A stretch of 64,000 nt of DNA from Malassezia japonica (lineage: Eukaryota; Basidiomycota; Malasseziomycetes; Malasseziales; Malasseziaceae): NCBI RefSeq assembly GCF_029542785.1, contig NC_083375.1:62001-126000 (forward strand), in the 5' to 3' direction. Positions 49,455 to 58,621 of this stretch are shown one piece after another (the stretch's first letter is position 1; every line of letters begins with the position of its first letter). A program made the position numbers and the translations under genes. The notes beneath the pieces are model-generated. The model did not search any database. It was not told where the DNA came from and saw nothing but the letters and a program-made list of their open reading frames with translations.

Positions 49455-50960
49455 CTACTTCTTCGCCTTTTGCTCGTCAATATACTGTTGCACACGTGCC
49501 AGGCGCTCCGCACGGCGCTCGGAGAGGACCGCGAGGATGTTGCCGTGGCGCGCCGTCGGCACCGAGCCGGAGCGCGTGAGGAGCTGCGCCGTCTTTTCGC
49601 CCGCCGCCTCGTCCGGCGCGCCGGCGCTCTGGTAGGCGTGGTTGCGGTCGAGCGCCTTGGACAGCGCCTTGACGCTCTTGGTACCGCGCCAGCGGCGGCC
49701 CTTGGTCATCTTGAGCATCATGCGGCGCTCTTCGTACAGCATCTCTTGCGAAAAGAGGTGCGTACGCAAGAACTCTTTCGAAAGGCCAGGGAAGACAAAC
49801 GGCTCCAAAAGGCCCACCTCGACCTTCTTAAAGGTGCGGTCGCGGCCGGGCGTGCGGCGCTTCTTTTGGAAGTTGAAGATGATGCGCGAACGGTAGATCA
49901 TCGAGCGCGCCCACGTCGTGCGCAGGCCGTAAACGGCCAAGAGGTACGAGCGGAGCGTGTGCTTGTGCACATTCAGCGGCACACGGAACGTCGCCTTCCA
50001 CGCATCGTACGCCTGGCCGGCGGGCGTATAGTTGCGCACAAGGCGCACCGTCAGGTTCGGCAGGAACTGCAGCTGGCCGGCGCGCTGGGGGTGCGCGTAC
50101 CAGCGGGGCGCGACGCTGCCAAGCACGCGCGTCGTCGGCGCATCGTCGACATACACCAGCGAGCGGTCGCGCTGCTTCCACGCCGTGTCCCACTCGACCG
50201 CACGCTCCTCGCGCGAGAGCGCCTGCCACGCGTCCCATGCGTGCGCGTCCTCCTCCTCACGCAGCGCACGCCACGCGGCGCTCGTCGCCACCGGGCGCGG
50301 CGTCGCCTTGTTCGTGCCGGGGTAGCCCGACGAGAAGCCCAAGCGCCAGCCGAGCTTGCGCACGCACTCGAACGAGACACGCGTCAGGGCGCTCTCGCGC
50401 TCCTCGGCGCTCATCTGGAGCCACAGGGGGAGGAGCAGCGTATCGGCCTGCTCCTGCACGTCCATCTGCTCGAGCTCGTCGGCCGTGCAGCGGCCGACGC
50501 CGTCATCCACAAGCTGCTCGCGCAGCGCCGCCGTCTCCTTGTCGAGGTACGCATCGAGCGACGAGGCACCCGCGCGCGTAAGCGCCGCATCGCTGGGAAG
50601 CCAGCCGCGCGCGCGCGCCGTGCGGTACGCACGCGCCGTCTCGTATGTCTCGGCGAACCACGCCGGAGGCTGCGTCGCGCCAGCCGAGTCCGACGTCGAG
50701 ACTAGGTACGCCTCGAGCTCCGCGCGCGCATCCGGCTCCAAAAAGTTCCAGCGCAGGAGCTTGCGGGCGTGCGCGGGCGCATCGGTCAGTGCTTTCGGGA
50801 GATTTGGCACAGGCGCCGTCGGCGTGTGTGTCGCGACCGCCGCGCGGTACACCCGCGCGGTGCTCGCGATGCTGCGTGCTGCAGGAGCAATGGCAGGAGC
50901 CGCAATGCGCATGCGCGCATAGCGGCTCAGCACGCCCCGCACACTCTTCACCAGCGACAT
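49455..50960 (-). CDS. MRP20: Mitochondrial large-subunit ribosomal protein uL23m
   Basis: Single exon, 501 residues. The N-terminus is an Ala/Arg-rich mitochondrial presequence (SRYARMRIAAPAIAPAARSI). The uL23 core appears at ~300-375: QFLPNLTVRLVRNYTPAGQ, YDAWKATFRVPLNVHKHTLR and SYLLAVYGLRTTWARSMIYR, the strand-helix pattern of the family. The protein is about twice as long as Mrp20; the extra ~290 N-terminal residues are helical, Trp-containing and unassigned. The assignment rests on the core segment. uL23 lines the exit of the mitoribosome tunnel. Its stop abuts NEM1 and its start is 46 bp from the divergent DPW-protein gene. Confidence 0.68.
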   Translation of the reverse strand: MSLVKSVRGVLSRYARMRIAAPAIAPAARSIASTARVYRAAVATHTPTAPVPNLPKALTDAPAHARKLLRWNFLEPDARAELEAYLVSTSDSAGATQPPAWFAETYETARAYRTARARGWLPSDAALTRAGASSLDAYLDKETAALREQLVDDGVGRCTADELEQMDVQEQADTLLLPLWLQMSAEERESALTRVSFECVRKLGWRLGFSSGYPGTNKATPRPVATSAAWRALREEEDAHAWDAWQALSREERAVEWDTAWKQRDRSLVYVDDAPTTRVLGSVAPRWYAHPQRAGQLQFLPNLTVRLVRNYTPAGQAYDAWKATFRVPLNVHKHTLRSYLLAVYGLRTTWARSMIYRSRIIFNFQKKRRTPGRDRTFKKVEVGLLEPFVFPGLSKEFLRTHLFSQEMLYEERRMMLKMTKGRRWRGTKSVKALSKALDRNHAYQSAGAPDEAAGEKTAQLLTRSGSVPTARHGNILAVLSERRAERLARVQQYIDEQKAKK

Positions 50961-50988
50961 GAGGGAAAAGCCAAAGGTTCTTCTACGT

Positions 50989-50994
50989 CACGTG
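50989..50994. promoter_or_regulatory. CACGTG palindrome between uL23m and DPW-protein genes
   Basis: CACGTG in the 46-bp gap between the divergent ATGs at 50960 and 51007, 12 bp before the latter. Confidence 0.5.
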
Positions 50995-51006
50995 CCTGAA
51001 ACCGGC

Positions 51007-52572
51007 ATGGATCCCTGGGCGAGTCCGTGGGGCAGCGATGCGCCGGCGGCGCTCCCTGAGCCGGAGCCTGTGCGGATCGTCGCTCCAGTAGGCATCGCAG
51101 ACGACGAGCCGTGGGGGAGTGCAGCGCTGGACGCGGCGCCGAAGAAGGAGGAGCCGGAAACGAGCAAGGACCACGGACGCGTCCCGCCCACGCTCGGCCA
51201 CGACGCGTTTGGCGCGAGTGCGCTCACGGCAGACGCATTTGGCACGAGCGCGCTCACGGCGGACGCGTTTGGCGGCTCTGGATTCGGCACCGAGTCCTTT
51301 GCGAAGCTCTCGCTCGATGATGACGTGCCGGCGTTTGGCGCAAAAGCGGACGCGCTCGCGCTCGATCCAGACGTCGCGAAGCTCTCGACCGAGGCCGCGG
51401 CGATCGAGGAGAACGTGTGGGGCGGTGGCGACACGATCCAGACGCGTGTATGGCGCAAGGATCACGAAGAGGAAGAGGAGGAAGAGGCGGCGGATGGCGA
51501 GCACGACACCGAGGAGCACGGCGCCGAGGAGCACGACGCCCCTGACCGAGAACCGAATCATGACACGCACGGCGCTGCGCCGAGCTCTGCTGTCGACGGC
51601 ACGCGCGATACACCGGCCGCGCCTGCTGAATCCAAACCCTCTGATACCACGCCGAATACCAACGACGCTCCGGCGTCGACCATCTCGCGCCTTTCGTCGG
51701 CGATCGGCACATGGCGCCGGCGCCAGCCCGAGGCGCCCAAGCCCGAAGAGCAGCAGGGCTGGAAACGCGTCGCGCCGCCACAGACGTCGACCAGCAAGCT
51801 GAGCAGCTGGCTCGGCAAAAAGTCGGAGCCCGGCACGCCGACGACCGAGTCGGCGCCCGGCGGGATCCTGCGTGGCTGGCGCAAAGGCACCGCGTCTCCC
51901 GCCAAGCCCGCGTCGCCCGCGCCTGCGTCGCCCGCGCCCGCGTCGCCTGCAAAGCCCTCGGCGAAGCCTGCGACGCTCAACGATGCGGACCTCTCGTGGC
52001 TCGACACTGCATCCGCGCCCAAGCGGCGCCCCCGCGACGCGCCTGCGCGCCCCCTGTACGATACGCACTACGACGACCCCGGCGCGCCCGATGCGATGTA
52101 CGCGCCGAGCGACCCCCACGAATTGTACTCCCCCGAGCTGTCGTTTGGCGACGAGCACGGTTTCGGGGATCCGTACAAGTACGACCCCGACGTGATTGAC
52201 GCGGCCGAGGCGCCGCGCACCGGTCCGTTGGTCGACCGAGGGCGTGGCGAGCGCTATGGTACATTGCAGCAGTATGAAGCGCCCAAGCGTGCTATGAACC
52301 TCGCGTACAAAGACGCGCCGAGCACCGCGTACACCGACGCGCCCAAGAAACACATCAAGCCGCTTGCGCCGCCGCCACCTCCCGCGCGTGCGCGCAACAA
52401 GGTAGACTTGCTGAGCACGTCGCCCCCCCCCGCGCCGCTGGCGGGAGGCAAGGCGACGACGTCCTCGACGCAAAACTCGCTCACGTCGGCGACGCAGCGC
52501 CCAAAGCCCGCCGCATCCTCGCGTCCCGGGCAGCTGTCCAACGCCGATCTAGACTTTTTCGAGAGGTTATAG
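51007..52572 (+). CDS. Disordered acidic protein with DPW motifs, unknown family
   Basis: Single exon, 521 residues. The start at 51007 was chosen because an in-frame ATG at 50959 overlaps the divergent gene. The sequence is mostly low-complexity. It opens with DPWASPWGSDAP and DEPWGSAALD, short motifs reminiscent of the DPW/DPF peptides that bind clathrin-adaptor ear domains. A 10-residue tandem repeat (SALTADAFG-type, bases ~51208-51290) follows, then an acidic stretch, repeated SPAPASPAP, and a conserved-looking C-terminus (RPGQLSNADLDFFERL). Short hydrophobic/aromatic segments such as GWKRVAPPQT, SKLSSWLGKK and LSWLDT recur. An endocytic or coat-associated scaffold is a guess from the DPW motifs only. 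Confidence 0.65.
   Translation: MDPWASPWGSDAPAALPEPEPVRIVAPVGIADDEPWGSAALDAAPKKEEPETSKDHGRVPPTLGHDAFGASALTADAFGTSALTADAFGGSGFGTESFAKLSLDDDVPAFGAKADALALDPDVAKLSTEAAAIEENVWGGGDTIQTRVWRKDHEEEEEEEAADGEHDTEEHGAEEHDAPDREPNHDTHGAAPSSAVDGTRDTPAAPAESKPSDTTPNTNDAPASTISRLSSAIGTWRRRQPEAPKPEEQQGWKRVAPPQTSTSKLSSWLGKKSEPGTPTTESAPGGILRGWRKGTASPAKPASPAPASPAPASPAKPSAKPATLNDADLSWLDTASAPKRRPRDAPARPLYDTHYDDPGAPDAMYAPSDPHELYSPELSFGDEHGFGDPYKYDPDVIDAAEAPRTGPLVDRGRGERYGTLQQYEAPKRAMNLAYKDAPSTAYTDAPKKHIKPLAPPPPPARARNKVDLLSTSPPPAPLAGGKATTSSTQNSLTSATQRPKPAASSRPGQLSNADLDFFERL
51208..51287 (+). repeat. 30-nt tandem repeat in DPW-protein gene
   Basis: Two and a half units coding FGxSALTADA, differing mainly at silent sites. 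Confidence 0.7.
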
Positions 52573-52573
52573 C

Positions 52574-52791
52574 TCATTTCGATCCCTTGGTCTCTTTAAA
52601 GAGCACATGGCGTTTCACTGTGTCAGGCGCCGCACGTACCGACCGGGTCGTACTTCATCATGCTCAGCTTGTCGGCCACACGTAGCCGGCGGGTCGTGTA
52701 CATGTACCCCGTGCCGGCAGTCGACAGGAGCCGCGCAATGATCACCCTGCGTCAGCCTTCGCACCTACCGTGTCTTGGATTTGGCGGCCAT
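52574..52791 (-). CDS. MRPL39: Mitochondrial ribosomal protein bL33m (hidden three-exon gene)
   Basis: Three exons of 23, 107 and 44 nt (52791-52769, 52746-52640, 52617-52574) with two 22-nt introns; 57 residues. The spliced protein reads MAAKSKTRVIIARLLSTAGT, then GYMYTTRRLRVADKLSMM, then KYDPVVKRHVLFKETKGSK. This aligns end to end with bacterial and mitochondrial bL33 (about 55 residues), including the S-T-A-G-T-G, Y-T-T and K-Y-D-P-V-V-K-R-H-V-L-F core. KYDPVV is split by intron 2. No exon is long enough to be flagged as an ORF. It converges with the DPW-protein gene (1 nt between stops) and is divergent from POM152 (33 bp, CACGTG). Confidence 0.93.
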
Positions 52792-52803
52792 GAAGAAAGG
52801 TGG

Positions 52804-52809
52804 CACGTG
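52804..52809. promoter_or_regulatory. CACGTG palindrome between bL33m and POM152
   Basis: CACGTG in the 33-bp gap between the divergent ATGs at 52791 and 52825. Confidence 0.5.
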
Positions 52810-52824
52810 ACGAACCTTCACGCC

Positions 52825-55800
52825 ATGGTCAGCCCGGCGCGACGGCGCGAGCCGCGGGTCCCGCTGGCGGTCGCCGATGCGCCGACGCAGCGCTTCTATG
52901 CCGCGGCGCTCTTTGTGGGTGTAGAGGTTTGGAAGTACTCGCGTATCGCGGCGGTGCACCTGCTGGGTGCGACGCCGCACGCATACGAGCCCGTGACACT
53001 CTTTCGCGCACTGTTGCTCGACTTTGCGCTGCTGTACGCGCTCTGGTGGCTCGCGATTCCCACCGGCACCGAGGTGGCGGACGCGGCGGTGGCGAATGCG
53101 CGCGCACGCCGCCCGCTCACGGCGGTGCACTACGCCGCGGCGTTTGTCGGCCTCGGCATCCTCAACGTAGCGCTCCTCGGGCGGGATACGCACCTCGGCC
53201 CCACGGCCTCGGCCGCGCTCTCGACGGTGCTCTCGCCGGTGCTTGCGCTGGCCGGCCTCGATGCGGAAGTGCACCTTGGCCTCGGCGAGCGCCGCATGCG
53301 TGTGCGCGACGTCGTCCAGCCGTCGGTGCACCTTTCGGGCCAGCACACGATCCATATCCTCCCGTACGGCACTGCGCGCCTCGCACCGGCGCGCGCGTGC
53401 CAGTGCCTCGGCACGGACGTGACACTCCCGGTGTACTTTAACCAGACCGTGCCGGCGCTCCTGCAGTACTCGGTCACGGACGTGGTCCGCGGCAACAGGA
53501 GCGTCTTCCAGGTCAAGGCGCCCAAGACGCGCACCGTCGCGCCGTCCCCGCCGCCGGGCGACGCGGCGCCCGATGTCCCGGGGCACGCGCAGGGGCTGTC
53601 GCTGCGCGAGCGCAAGTGGCTGCGCCAGGCCGCCAAGGAGCGCGCCAAGAGCGCGCCGGACGCCGAGGTCGTGCACGACCTTGTCCTGTCGCAGCCCGGC
53701 CTCGTGCGCCTCGAGGCGGTGCACGACAAGCACGGAAATGCAGCGCGCCTCACGGCGACCGACGTGCTGCTCGTCGCGTGCCCGGAAGCGTCGTTTGCCG
53801 CGCCCCGCCGCGACTATTGCCCCGGCGACGAGGGCGACTTGTCGGTTGATGTGCGTGGACTCGCGCCGATGGAGCTCGTGTATGCACACACGAGCGACGG
53901 CAAGACGTCGCAGCACGTTCTTTCGCAGCTCGCGGACGCAGCGACCGGCGACCGCGTATCGCAGCGCCTCGGCGCGCTCGAGCGCCTGACGCCTGACGCG
54001 CTGCAGTTTGCGCAGGCGACGAGCCTCTCGCTTCCGCTTGCGCTCGACCTGGGCGCGCCTGGGAGCCAGACGTTTGCACTGGCGTCTGTGCGCGATGCGT
54101 GCGGCAATGTCGCACAGCTCCACGGCACGAGCGAGGTCAAGGTGCATCCCCGCGCAGCGGCGACGTTCGACGCGCAGGTGTGCACGCCCGGGCGCCCGCT
54201 CAAGCTGCTGCGCAACACGAGCGGCGTCGCGCTCCCCATCACCGTCGGGTCCGACCAGGCGTGGGACGCCGAAGTGCAGTATACGCCGCGCGACGGCGTG
54301 CGCCCAGAGTGGACGCGGTCCCTCTCCATCGCGGGGCGCGGCGAGGTGCAGGCGACGGCGCCCGGCACGTATGCGCTTACTGCGCTGCACGGTCCCCACT
54401 GTGCCGGCACGATCGGCGCGCCGTGGACGTGCGAGGTGGTCGACGTCCCCCCGCCCAAGGCAGACATCCACTTTGAGAGCATCGAGGACCCGTGTGCGGG
54501 GACGGTGGGTGTGAAGGCCTTGTCGGTGCTCGAAGGCGAGCCGCCGTTCCGTCTGACGTACGAGGTGCAGCGCCAGGGCCAGCCCCCCCGGCGCCAGGTG
54601 CGTGTCGTGGAGCAGCAGACGCGCGACGAGCTCGAGTTCTGGCCGAGCACCGAAGGGCTCGTCACGTACAAGTTCCTCGCCCTCGACGATGCCAACTACC
54701 GCCAGATTGCGCTCGACGGCCCGACCTTTACGCAGGTCGTGCACCCCCTCGCCGACGCCGCGTTTACCGCGCGCGGCAACGGCAACGAGGCGGTGGTGCG
54801 CTCGTGCGGCAAGGCGCAGGCCGACGCCGAGGTCGCGCTCAGCGGCCATGGGCCGTGGGAGCTGACCTACTCGGTGCGCGGCGGCAAAGCGTCCGAGCAG
54901 CGCACGGTGCACATTGACGCGCCGAAGCACACGCTGCACGTCGACCTGCCGCCCGACGTGCAGAAGAATGCGCGCGCCACCATCTCGCTCGAGCGCCTGC
55001 GCGACGGCAAGGGCTGCGAGCGGCGCCTCGCGACGCGCGATCTGCGCATCGACGTGAGCCACACACGGCCCACGATTGGTTTCTTGCCGGGCGGCGACGT
55101 CCCCCGTGTGTACTCTGTGCGCGACGGCGCGACGGCGCGCCTGCCGCTGCGCCTCGCCGGCGACGCGCCGTGGCGTGTCTCGTATACCCACCGCAGCGCG
55201 CCGGACGCTGCGCCGGCGTGGCACGAGGTCGTGGTAAACAGTGCCAACGACTTCCTCGACGTCACCAAGCCCGGCCTGTACACGCTGCAGACGCTGCGCG
55301 ACGCGCACTGCGAGGGCGACGTCCTCTCGCCGCAGCACACCTTTAATGTGACCGTGCGTCCCCGGCCGCAGGCGGCGTTTGGGCTCGCGGCCGGCCGCGT
55401 CGCGTCGAACGGCAGCACGCTGCGCGAGGCCGTGTGCATCGGCACGCAAGACGCGGCGCCGATGCAGCTCCAGGGCTACGCGCCGGTGACGGTGCGCTAC
55501 CTGCACCATGCGCCTGGGCGCGCGGGCGACGCACGCACCTTTGCCACGAGCCAGACCGCGCCGCCGCTTACGCTCGCGACCGACGCGGCAGGTTGGCACA
55601 CGTACGAGATCACCGACGTGGGCGACGCGCTGTACAGCTCGGCAGGGATCAGCGCCGGCATTGGGCCGCAGCGCCTCGAGCAGATGGTCTATCCCCAGGC
55701 GCACGCCGCGTTTGCCTCGCAAAAAGTGTCGACGGCCTTTTGCGTGGGCGACACGCTGCACGGCGCGCTGCCTGCGGTCGAGCTGCAGGGCACGCCGCCC

Positions 55801-56595
55801 TTTACGCTCGGCCTCTCGCTGCGCCCTGCCGCGACGAGCGCGCAGCCCACACACGCCGCGCTCGCGTACACCTTTACGCGCGTCGTCTCCGGCCAAAAGT
55901 ACACGCCGCGCCTCGAGAGCGACGAGTTTGTCTTTGGCGCGAGCGGCGCGTGGACCTTGTCGCTGGACCACGTGAGCGATGTGCACGGATGCCGTGCGTC
56001 GCTGCGCAGTGCCCCCCTTGCGCTCGAGGTGGTGGAGACGGCTGGCATTGCGCCTGCGTCTGCGCGCACAGACTACTGTGTGGGCGAAGAGATTGACTAC
56101 ATGCTGCAAGGCATGTCGCCGTGGACGGTGCGCTACTCGTTCAACGGCAAGGAGCTGCGTGCGACGTCGCGCACGGCCGAGTTCTCGCGCACGGCCGACG
56201 AGCCGGGTGTGCTGGTGATGCACTCGGCGGCGCACCAGCAGAACCAGTGCCGCAGCACGCGCGCGGCGACCTCGGCGCGGATCCACGCGCTGCCGAGTGC
56301 GCAAGTGTCCAGTGGCAAGCACCGTGTCGAGTCGCTGCATCAGGGCCGCCACGCGGAAATCATCTTTACACTGCGTGGCGAGCCGCCGTTTGCGTTTACG
56401 TACCAGCGTACGGAGCCTGTCGACATGCATACCCACCCCAAGGTCCTCGAGACGCACACCGTGGAGCGTGTGGACGGCACCGAGTACCGTATCCAAACCA
56501 CGCAGGAAGGCACCTGGTCCGTGGTCTGGATCCAGGACCAGTGGTGCCAAGTGTCGCTGGGCGAGGCGAGTGGGCCATCGACGTGGCGTGCGTAG
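52825..56595 (+). CDS. POM152: Nuclear pore membrane glycoprotein POM152
   Basis: Single exon, 1256 residues. The ATG at 52825 (GCCATGG) was chosen because longer versions would overlap bL33m. The N-terminal region carries the POM152 opening (PTQRFYAAALFVGVEVWKYS) and three hydrophobic segments within ~25-135 (for example LLLDFALLYALWWLAIPTG). SGQHTIHILPYGTARLAPA then starts a long lumenal part built of repeated Ig-like modules. These recur about every 100 residues with motifs like GEPPFRLTYEV, GHGPWELTYSV, GDAPWRVSYTH and MSPWTVRYSFNG, each close to C-x-G or Y-C-x-G elements. POM152 anchors the nuclear pore membrane ring. Length agrees with yeast (1337). Confidence 0.9.
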   Translation: MVSPARRREPRVPLAVADAPTQRFYAAALFVGVEVWKYSRIAAVHLLGATPHAYEPVTLFRALLLDFALLYALWWLAIPTGTEVADAAVANARARRPLTAVHYAAAFVGLGILNVALLGRDTHLGPTASAALSTVLSPVLALAGLDAEVHLGLGERRMRVRDVVQPSVHLSGQHTIHILPYGTARLAPARACQCLGTDVTLPVYFNQTVPALLQYSVTDVVRGNRSVFQVKAPKTRTVAPSPPPGDAAPDVPGHAQGLSLRERKWLRQAAKERAKSAPDAEVVHDLVLSQPGLVRLEAVHDKHGNAARLTATDVLLVACPEASFAAPRRDYCPGDEGDLSVDVRGLAPMELVYAHTSDGKTSQHVLSQLADAATGDRVSQRLGALERLTPDALQFAQATSLSLPLALDLGAPGSQTFALASVRDACGNVAQLHGTSEVKVHPRAAATFDAQVCTPGRPLKLLRNTSGVALPITVGSDQAWDAEVQYTPRDGVRPEWTRSLSIAGRGEVQATAPGTYALTALHGPHCAGTIGAPWTCEVVDVPPPKADIHFESIEDPCAGTVGVKALSVLEGEPPFRLTYEVQRQGQPPRRQVRVVEQQTRDELEFWPSTEGLVTYKFLALDDANYRQIALDGPTFTQVVHPLADAAFTARGNGNEAVVRSCGKAQADAEVALSGHGPWELTYSVRGGKASEQRTVHIDAPKHTLHVDLPPDVQKNARATISLERLRDGKGCERRLATRDLRIDVSHTRPTIGFLPGGDVPRVYSVRDGATARLPLRLAGDAPWRVSYTHRSAPDAAPAWHEVVVNSANDFLDVTKPGLYTLQTLRDAHCEGDVLSPQHTFNVTVRPRPQAAFGLAAGRVASNGSTLREAVCIGTQDAAPMQLQGYAPVTVRYLHHAPGRAGDARTFATSQTAPPLTLATDAAGWHTYEITDVGDALYSSAGISAGIGPQRLEQMVYPQAHAAFASQKVSTAFCVGDTLHGALPAVELQGTPPFTLGLSLRPAATSAQPTHAALAYTFTRVVSGQKYTPRLESDEFVFGASGAWTLSLDHVSDVHGCRASLRSAPLALEVVETAGIAPASARTDYCVGEEIDYMLQGMSPWTVRYSFNGKELRATSRTAEFSRTADEPGVLVMHSAAHQQNQCRSTRAATSARIHALPSAQVSSGKHRVESLHQGRHAEIIFTLRGEPPFAFTYQRTEPVDMHTHPKVLETHTVERVDGTEYRIQTTQEGTWSVVWIQDQWCQVSLGEASGPSTWRA

Positions 56596-56745
56596 AAAGT
56601 ATCTATTGCGGTCGTATCTAAACGGTGTATAGCCGCAAAGCGGTCTATAGCCGCCTAACTACGGAAAACCATCGAGACGAATGAGAGGTTGAAACTGTGC
56701 GGGCGCCAAGGGGTCGGATAACATTGCAAAGAGAGCCAGTTGTGC
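56596..56745. other. 150-bp convergent spacer with hairpin and direct repeat
   Basis: Between the POM152 and Zn2Cys6-gene stops. TATAGCCGC (56628-56636) pairs with GCGG-T-CTATA (56640-56649) to form a 9-bp stem with one bulge, and TATAGCCGC recurs as a direct repeat at 56646-56654. A role in 3'-end formation is possible. No gene was seen. Confidence 0.5.
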
Positions 56746-58111
56746 TTAAGCGTTGCTCGGCGCGAGCTGCGTCCACGAAGAAAGGACGGGAAGACTGCTC
56801 GGCTCGAGGTCCCCTCCAAAGCCCAGGTGAGAGTCATGCGCAGGCAGGGAGGAGCTGTACAAAGGGTCGTCCGGTCCATCGAGTCCGCTAAAAGGACGCT
56901 GTTCCATATTCGCCTCGAAACCATCAAAAGAAGCCGGGGCAAGCTGCGGCGAGAGTGGGGACATGTTCATCGACATGGGGCCAAAGGCGCTCGAGCCAGT
57001 GTCGCTGACGGTATTGGTATCCACCGAAGACGGCGTGGTGGCCATCGTGCTCGGGAGTTGCGTATCGCTAAACAGTTTCAACGGCGTATCCATCGCCGTG
57101 TTCAGCTCAAGAGGGTCGACGACCGTCGACTCGCTCTCGAGCGAGGTGGCAGACAGCGCAGAAAGCGACTGCCCAAAGTCGTTCAGGTGCGCAGAGCTAA
57201 AGCCCGCGTCGCTCGGCGACATGGAGCGTTTCGTATCCATCCACGGCATGCTCATTAGCGACGGCGAGTCGGTTGACAGTGCCGACGGCGGCGCACTCAG
57301 CTCCAGCAGCGAGGGGTCGGCCGTAGAACGCAGCGAGACCAGCGAGTCTTGCTGCGGCGACATGCTCGCAGAAGAGTTCAGCGTGCCCTCCGACGTGCCC
57401 ATCGATGCAGGCATAATCCACGGCATCATTTCTTTCGTCGGGTTGCCTTGGGCGGTGGCCCATGCAGGCGAGATCGTCGCATCGGGCGCAGGTGCCGAGG
57501 CGATCATCGAGGTGGGGATATCAGTGGGGGAGGTTTGTGTCGTAACACTCATGGTAGACACGGGTATGGAGAAGGAGGGCGATTGCGCCTTGTGATCAAA
57601 AGGGATATGCACTTGCGGCATGCCCGAATTGCCCGATTTTTCCTCGCCGCTCGAGTCCGAGTTGTTGCTGTTGTTCGTGTTGCTGTGCGACAGCGTCGTC
57701 GCAGCAATACGCGCAGCCTTTCGTTCACGGCTCAGCCGCTTACGCTCGCGCGATAGGAGGTTGTCGTGCTCAGACACACGCTCGTACTCACACTTGCGCT
57801 GGAGACGTGTACACGTGTAGCACGAGGGCTGAGCGCCATCACAGCGGATTTTTCTGCGTTAGCGAAACAACATACCTGTGGCGACAATGGACGCAGGCCA
57901 TTGCGACACGGCAGCGAAACTTGTTCGAGTTGCCACGGCCATGACTCGCATCGCGCGAATCATGCTTGCCGGTCGCTGATCCTTCGCTGGGCGGCGAGGC
58001 CGAATCCTCTGACCGCGCCTTGGTATCATTGTCCTTGCTGTTATAGCTCAGCGCGCTGTGATTCGAGCCCGAGTTCGTATCGGGCATGGATGCAACATCA
58101 GATGCGGCCAT
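56746..58111 (-). CDS. Zn(II)2Cys6 transcription factor
   Basis: Two exons (58111-57876, 57853-56746) with a 22-nt intron; 447 residues. The binuclear cluster is split by the intron and complete only after splicing: C73-x2-C76-x6-C83-x6-C90-x2-C93-x6-C100 (ACVHCRHRKIRCDGAQPSCY then TCTRLQRKCEYE). A basic segment follows (SRERKRLSRERKAARIA), and the rest is Ser/Pro/Met-rich, consistent with an activation region (for example SPSLLELSAPPSAL, MSPLSPQLAPASFD). No fungal-TF middle homology domain was recognised. Target genes are unknown. Its own upstream region is long (510 bp to the next ATG) with CCAAT and CACGTG sites. Confidence 0.9.
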
Positions 58112-58621
58112 TTCGCGTCGCAGCTTGACAGGTCAAAGAAGTGCGCAACGAGAGCCAGTGGGTTATAGAAGCGCGCCAAGAGTCCTGTTAGGCGGCAGTC
58201 ACTCAATTAATATGTAGGAGAGAGCCGACTCAACGCTAACAGTTGCTCAGCAAGAGGGCAGCAAAGCGTTGGGTCTTGGCGGTGCAAGAACCTTGCTAAG
58301 AGCTAGGGCACCCCTGCACTGGCCGCCAAGTCCTGGCTCCAGCGCCGCACGTGTGTCGCTTCGTTGGGTGTTTGCCCTGCATCTGCAAGCTTACGTGATC
58401 AAATGCACCAGCCAAGCTGCCCAATCTCGATAGCCATTGCGCCAATCAGCTACGCCCCCAATGGCGAAACCCTGCCCTTGTGACCGAAATTCTGCTATGG
58501 CCGACGGATTAACCCCAGATGCTCAACCAGTGATGTCACGCGCCAGTGCGCATTGACCCCCGATTGCGCGCTGCGCATCCAGGGTCAGCCCAAAATTGAG
58601 CAGCCTCTTTTGCCAAAAACC
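58112..58621. promoter_or_regulatory. 510-bp divergent promoter: Zn2Cys6 factor and LAMTOR2-like gene
   Basis: No coding sequence is supported; an in-frame ATG at 58553 (actually GTG/ATG-like extension of the LAMTOR2-like frame) was rejected. Sites seen: CACGTG at 58348-58353 and three CCAAT boxes within 42 bp (58421, 58442, 58458), a spacing suited to Hap2/3/5-type binding. Confidence 0.45.

Noticed and set aside
52765..56550. 1261-codon open frame antisense to POM152
   Set aside because: Very Arg-rich, without recognisable motifs; a shadow of the POM152 coding bias. It would also overlap bL33m.
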